Origin: GWF2-38-69 sp965228125
GTDB taxonomy: Bacteria; Verrucomicrobiota; Lentisphaeria; Victivallales; GWF2-38-69
Direction: 5' to 3'
NCBI GenBank assembly: GCA_965228125.1
Contig: OZ245791.1
Location: forward strand, 558,001 to 622,000
DNA: 64,000 nucleotides
The notes under the pieces are model-generated. The model saw only the letters and a program-made list of their open reading frames with translations, did no database searches and had not been told where the DNA came from. Made by a program: the position numbers and the translations under genes. Shown here one piece after another: positions 60,441-64,000 of the stretch. The stretch's first letter is position 1, and each line of letters starts with the position of its first letter.

Positions 60441-61363
60441 ACTTTTATCTTTTTAAAAACGGCTTCCGCAAATAGTTTGGCATCAAATTTCTGCAAGTCA
60501 TCTATGCCTTCTCCCAGCCCCAAAAACAATACAGGAATATTAAATTTTTCTTTAATGGCAACAACCATGCCGCCTTTGTAGGAGCCGTCAAGCTTAGTGC
60601 AAATCAGGCCGTCAATTTTGCAGTATTTGGAAAATTCTTCGACTTGAGACAAAGCGTTCGACCCCATACTCCCATCTATTACTATTATGGTTGTTGATTT
60701 GCCGGGATTAAGCTTCTCTACCGTCTTGGACACCTTTCCCAGCTCTTCCATAAGGTTCTTCTTTGCATGCTGTCTTCCAGCCGTATCAATAATAAGAATA
60801 TCGTATCCTCTGCTCTTTGCTGCGCTTACAGCGTCATAAGCTACAGAAGCAGAATCTGCCCCTGCTACGCCGGAAACGACATATGATGAGGTCTTCTCTC
60901 CCCACAATTTAAGTTGTTCGGTAGCAGCAGCTCTAAAAGTATCGCAGGCTGCTAACATCACTTTTCTTCCCTTATTTTTGTAATAAGCAGCTAACTTACC
61001 AGCACTTGTTGTTTTTCCACAGCCATTTACTCCCACCAACATCACGGTAGAAAGCCCAATGCCCTGCTCTATTTCTATGGATATTTGTTCCCTAGAAAAA
61101 ACTTTTAAAACTTCGTTAATTGATATAGAAAAAATATCGTCATCTGTTTTTACAAGGCCTTGTTCATATGAGGATTTTATACTAGAAACTATTTTTCCCG
61201 TTGTTGAAACACCAAAATCAGAATTAATGAGCGAAGCTTCAAGCATATCAAAGTCAGAATCAGACCATTGACTTTTCCCTGTAAAACAACCTGTAATTTT
61301 CCTAGAAAGAGAAACAGCCGTTTTTCTCAAACCGCTCTGAAATACATTAAGTAGGTTCTTCAT
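60437..61363 (-). CDS. ftsY: Signal recognition particle receptor FtsY
   Basis: A 308-aa SRP GTPase that docks ribosome-nascent chain complexes to the membrane. The N domain covers about 1-95. The G domain has GVNGCGKTTSAGKLA, CDTFRAAATEQL, DTAGRQ, TKLDGSYKGG and GLGEGIDDLQKFD. The acidic A domain is almost missing, as in many bacteria. It starts 4 bases inside the end of nusB, showing translational coupling. Confidence 0.96.
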   Translation of the reverse strand: MKNLLNVFQSGLRKTAVSLSRKITGCFTGKSQWSDSDFDMLEASLINSDFGVSTTGKIVSSIKSSYEQGLVKTDDDIFSISINEVLKVFSREQISIEIEQGIGLSTVMLVGVNGCGKTTSAGKLAAYYKNKGRKVMLAACDTFRAAATEQLKLWGEKTSSYVVSGVAGADSASVAYDAVSAAKSRGYDILIIDTAGRQHAKKNLMEELGKVSKTVEKLNPGKSTTIIVIDGSMGSNALSQVEEFSKYCKIDGLICTKLDGSYKGGMVVAIKEKFNIPVLFLGLGEGIDDLQKFDAKLFAEAVFKKIKV

Positions 61364-61866
61364 TGCTGAACAGCAGGCTCTCTTGGTGACCTTTCAAGTG
61401 AATCTTTAATAGAATTTAAAATGCCATTAATGAAAGAAGGTGAGTGTTCTGAACCATAATCTTTGCCGATTTCTACTGCCTCATTAATGCTTACTATAGG
61501 AGGAACATTTCCACAAAAGAGCATTTCATAGACAGCAACTCTCATAATATTTTTGTCAACTGGATCTATTCTTTCAATAGGCCATTTGGATTTCTCTGAA
61601 TATTTGGAGATTTCTGCATCGATTTCGTTTATCTTTGGAAGAATTCCACTTAGTATTTTTAAAGCAGCTTTGTATGCTTTTTTGAATACATCTTTATCAG
61701 GTAGCTCATAAAGTTCGGTTTCCCTTACCTGGAAAGAAAATGTTTCCAGCAAAACTGACTCTTCCATTTCAGAAATATCACGTTGAAAGAGAAATTGCAT
61801 AACCCACTCTCTGGCATACCGCCTAAAGTGTACCTGGGTTGTCTTCATTTTGGCATTTTTTGTCAT
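61360..61866 (-). CDS. nusB: Transcription antitermination factor NusB
   Basis: A 168-aa all-helical RNA-binding protein acting in rRNA antitermination. RRYAREWVMQFLFQRDISE near the start, VYEMLFCGNVPPIVSINEAVEIGKDYG and FINGILNSI are the hallmarks. A slightly longer C-terminus is seen. It overlaps ftsY by 4 bases. Confidence 0.94.
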   Translation of the reverse strand: MTKNAKMKTTQVHFRRYAREWVMQFLFQRDISEMEESVLLETFSFQVRETELYELPDKDVFKKAYKAALKILSGILPKINEIDAEISKYSEKSKWPIERIDPVDKNIMRVAVYEMLFCGNVPPIVSINEAVEIGKDYGSEHSPSFINGILNSIKDSLERSPREPAVQQ

Positions 61867-61890
61867 AAGTATCTCAACTGTTATTTATTT

Positions 61891-62169
61891 TCATAATCTT
61901 GGCGGAAAATCGAAATTAAAGGCAAACAATTCGGATAGTTCGCTGCAGGCCTTTTCTTCATTCACACCGATTACATTAATTTCTACCTCATCTCCCTTTT
62001 CCAAACCAATGCTAATTAGCCCAAGAATACTGCCTAATTCAGCATCGCCTTTGGCACTTTTTAAAGTCATTTCGCAATCAGGAAACTCAAGAACTTTCTG
62101 CACAATCCTACTTGCAGGTCTACAGTGAATCCCTGCATTATTCGTTATAACAACTTTTCTAGATATCAT
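61891..62169 (-). CDS. HPr phosphocarrier protein
   Basis: A 92-aa HPr-like protein. The active His lies in NNAGIHCRPASRIV, a variant of the usual GLHARPA. AELGSILGLISIGLEKGDEV contains the regulatory Ser region. No enzyme I or other PTS genes are in the window, so it may be regulatory (Npr-type). The island carries an HPr-kinase-like protein, but nothing in the sequence links the two. Confidence 0.9.
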   Translation of the reverse strand: MISRKVVITNNAGIHCRPASRIVQKVLEFPDCEMTLKSAKGDAELGSILGLISIGLEKGDEVEINVIGVNEEKACSELSELFAFNFDFPPRL

Positions 62170-62270
62170 AGGTCTAATAAAAAAATAGGTTCTCTCCTGA
62201 AATCCGTAAAATATTATATCTCACTGATAATGGAGAAAACCACTGTTTAATCTGACAAATAAGCCAAAAG

Positions 62271-62495
62271 CTACTCTGTGACTCTGGAAACTAGTATTTC
62301 AGGATCTATCTGTTCTCTTAGATCGCGCTCTATACCATCCTTTAATGTAACCATTGCGTGAGGACAACAACCACAGGCTCCAACGAGCTTCAGTTTTACA
62401 TCTTTACCGTCGATGGAAACTATTTCCAAATCTCCCCCGTCATTTTGGAGGAATCCTCTAATCTCTTCAAGTCTTGCTCTAATTTTGCTTTCCAT
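62271..62495 (-). CDS. Nfu-type Fe-S scaffold (NifU C-terminal domain)
   Basis: A 74-aa protein made of only the NifU C-terminal domain. LQNDGGDLEIVSIDGKDVKL is followed by the CGCCPHA motif whose two Cys bind a 4Fe-4S cluster, and by MVTLKDGIERDLRE. It delivers clusters to target proteins. It lies 22 bases after dapL. Confidence 0.94.
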   Translation of the reverse strand: MESKIRARLEEIRGFLQNDGGDLEIVSIDGKDVKLKLVGACGCCPHAMVTLKDGIERDLREQIDPEILVSRVTE

Positions 62496-62517
62496 TATTA
62501 AATCCTTATTTTTATTG

Positions 62518-63756
62518 TTAGAATATAAATTCTGATGTTTTTAATCGGTTTTCAACTTCAGTCAACACTCTCTCTTCATCTTCAATTCCGCCTCTTGCAA
62601 CAAAGGTAGCACTGAACCTGGCGTAGTTGCCAACGTCATCCCAAGGAACAGAACTGATTAGTTTATCTTTTATTAACCACTGCGTAAAGTCCTCAGCGTT
62701 TGAGAATTTTGGCCCGTTCTTTACAGCTTTTGGTATTTGAAAGTATAGATAAAAACCACCTCTAGGCATTTTGGCAGGAAATCCCAGTTTCTGCAGTGTA
62801 GCAACCAATTTTGTAAGCCTTCTCTCATATTTTTCATTGATATAGGGAGTAATATTAGTCCAGTTTTCCAATCCTTTGATTGAAGCTTTCTGAATAGCTG
62901 CAAACTGACCGCTGTCTGCATTGTCTTTAACATAAGCAAAAGCTTTGACGGCAAGTGCATTTCCACAAACCCAACTCAGTCGCCATCCGGTCATATTAAA
63001 GCCCTTAGACATACTATGGAGTTCAATCGCGCAATCTTTTCCGCCTGGTACAGATAAAATACTCAAAGGTTTACCCTTAAAAGTAAGCGGGGCATAAGCA
63101 GCGTCAGATACAATCAGAATATCATTCTCTTTAGCAAAAGCTATAGCTTTCGCATAGAACTCTTCCGTAGCTGTACCTCCTGTTGGATTATTAGGATAGT
63201 TCAAATATAGAAGCTTGGCTCTTCTCTTCTGTTCTTGAGTAAGAGATTCCAATTCCGGCAAAAAACCATTCTTTTCATAAAGAGGAAGATTGATTACCTC
63301 TCCGCCGAAATATTTTGTCCAAGTACCAAGAACAGGGTATCCAGGCACTGTCATTATCGTTATATCTCCTGGATTAATAAAAGCCGATGGCAATAGTGTG
63401 AGAGCTGATTTACTCCCGATTGCGTGAATAACTTCAGAATCAGCATCAACTTCTACAGCAAAAGCTTCTTTCATGTATCTACTGACTGCAGCTTTAAACT
63501 CTGGAATTCCATTGTCGGTATATTGTCTATTTTCCCACTTTGCTGATTCAATGGACAACGCATTAACCACATCAGGATGAGCCATTTCATCAGGTTCCCC
63601 TACGCCCATATCTATAATTTCTGCACCAGGATTAACTTCCAAAGCTGCTCTTTTTGCTCTCTTGATTTTTTCGAACTTATAAATTTTATCATCTTTCCCA
63701 AATTTATCAGATCCTATTCTTTCAGCAAAAATTTGCTGTACATAACTTTCCAACAT
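62518..63756 (-). CDS. dapL: LL-diaminopimelate aminotransferase
   Basis: A 412-aa PLP enzyme that converts tetrahydrodipicolinate directly to LL-diaminopimelate. IDMGVGEPDEMAHPDVV, YPNNPTGG, VSDAAYAPL and the Lys motif ELHSMSKGFNMTGWRLSW are as in the DapL/class I aminotransferases. The route is typical of certain bacterial phyla and of plants, and spares acyl intermediates. Another class I aminotransferase is the alternative, but the N-terminal pattern favours DapL. Confidence 0.85.
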   Translation of the reverse strand: MLESYVQQIFAERIGSDKFGKDDKIYKFEKIKRAKRAALEVNPGAEIIDMGVGEPDEMAHPDVVNALSIESAKWENRQYTDNGIPEFKAAVSRYMKEAFAVEVDADSEVIHAIGSKSALTLLPSAFINPGDITIMTVPGYPVLGTWTKYFGGEVINLPLYEKNGFLPELESLTQEQKRRAKLLYLNYPNNPTGGTATEEFYAKAIAFAKENDILIVSDAAYAPLTFKGKPLSILSVPGGKDCAIELHSMSKGFNMTGWRLSWVCGNALAVKAFAYVKDNADSGQFAAIQKASIKGLENWTNITPYINEKYERRLTKLVATLQKLGFPAKMPRGGFYLYFQIPKAVKNGPKFSNAEDFTQWLIKDKLISSVPWDDVGNYARFSATFVARGGIEDEERVLTEVENRLKTSEFIF

Positions 63757-64000
63757 AGATCTCCTTTTTTTTATTACTGATTCAAGAAATCTCTAATCTA
63801 ATGTGTTCTTTAAAAATTAACATTTTAAATTCATAATTTAATGTAATTTTCAGTCTGAATAGTGCCCCCTGAAAATTCTAATTTTTAAAAAAATTTGTTA
63901 GGTTTTTGTTAAAATGACACGGAAATAGAGTTTTTAGATTTGTTTTTTATTTTTCGATGTTATTGTAGGTTCTCATTCTGAAAAACATATCAGAAGTGCT
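63757..64000. other. Right-edge intergenic sequence
   Basis: No gene, RNA or clear terminator could be identified in these 244 bases. Confidence 0.4.

Noticed and set aside
1..64000. CRISPR array
   Set aside because: No set of regularly spaced repeats was seen; the Cas4-like nuclease belongs to the phage-like block.

Overview
The window looks like a chromosomal segment of a low-GC, Gram-negative (diderm) bacterium. Lipid A synthesis is shown by lpxA. Lysine or peptidoglycan diaminopimelate synthesis is shown by dapL. dnaA lies beside a cluster of near-consensus DnaA boxes, so the chromosomal origin may be inside the window. The DapL route, the low GC and the gene mix suggest an anaerobic lineage outside the classical Proteobacteria (PVC-, Elusimicrobia- or Riflebacteria-like), but I cannot fix the phylum from sequence alone.

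Layout. 1-7.1 kb: an IS5-like element, a secreted GH13 pullulanase-type enzyme, a divergent LysR regulator and thiol peroxidase Tpx. 7.08-37.64 kb: a genomic island of about 30.6 kb inserted in the 3' end of the tmRNA gene ssrA. It is bounded by a 15-bp direct repeat, with a tyrosine recombinase next to ssrA. 37.6-48.3 kb: ssrA, an HD hydrolase, a macro-domain protein, a DUF188 protein, an S1C protease, an ABC-F protein, a sensor-like Cache protein, a broken lipase gene, a complete IS256-family element with target duplication, and tRNA-Leu. 48.3-63.8 kb: core genes (ahcY, adenosine kinase, metK, queA, a rhomboid protease, lpxA, dnaA, the presumed origin, nagA, two RNA methyltransferases, a lipoprotein, ftsY, nusB, HPr, Nfu, dapL).

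The island carries three kinds of cargo. First, mobility and replication genes: integrase, excisionase-like HTH protein, an 879-aa RepA-like ATPase, an inovirus Gp2/YfjJ-like protein, and a phage-like recombination block (DnaN-like clamp, Cas4/RecB-like nuclease, DUF932 protein, two tiny peptides). Second, two exported proteins at its left end (nucleoside hydrolase-like and WtpA/ModA-like binding protein). Third, the most interesting part, a 17-kb RiPP cluster of lasso-peptide type at 14.3-31.5 kb. It holds the asparagine-synthetase-like cyclase, a PqqD-like leader-binding protein, a transglutaminase-like leader protease and an ABC exporter. Tailoring genes are an HPr-kinase-like kinase, a nucleotidyltransferase, a sulfotransferase and an ATP-grasp ligase. 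CysD, CysN and a separate APS kinase CysC complete a PAPS supply. The cluster therefore appears able to make the sulfate donor its own sulfotransferase needs. The APS kinase domain fused to CysN has lost its P-loop, which explains the second, intact CysC.

Inside this cluster sits a reverse transcriptase gene that overlaps a 101-aa ORF with a strong ribosome binding site and a lasso-leader-like Y-x-x-P motif. That ORF is the best precursor candidate I can see. A four-helix-bundle (Avd/IVP-like) gene lies nearby. The combination of reverse transcriptase, four-helix protein and a RiPP precursor candidate is the part of the window most likely to be undescribed. I could not find a template/variable repeat pair, so a diversity-generating role remains a hypothesis.
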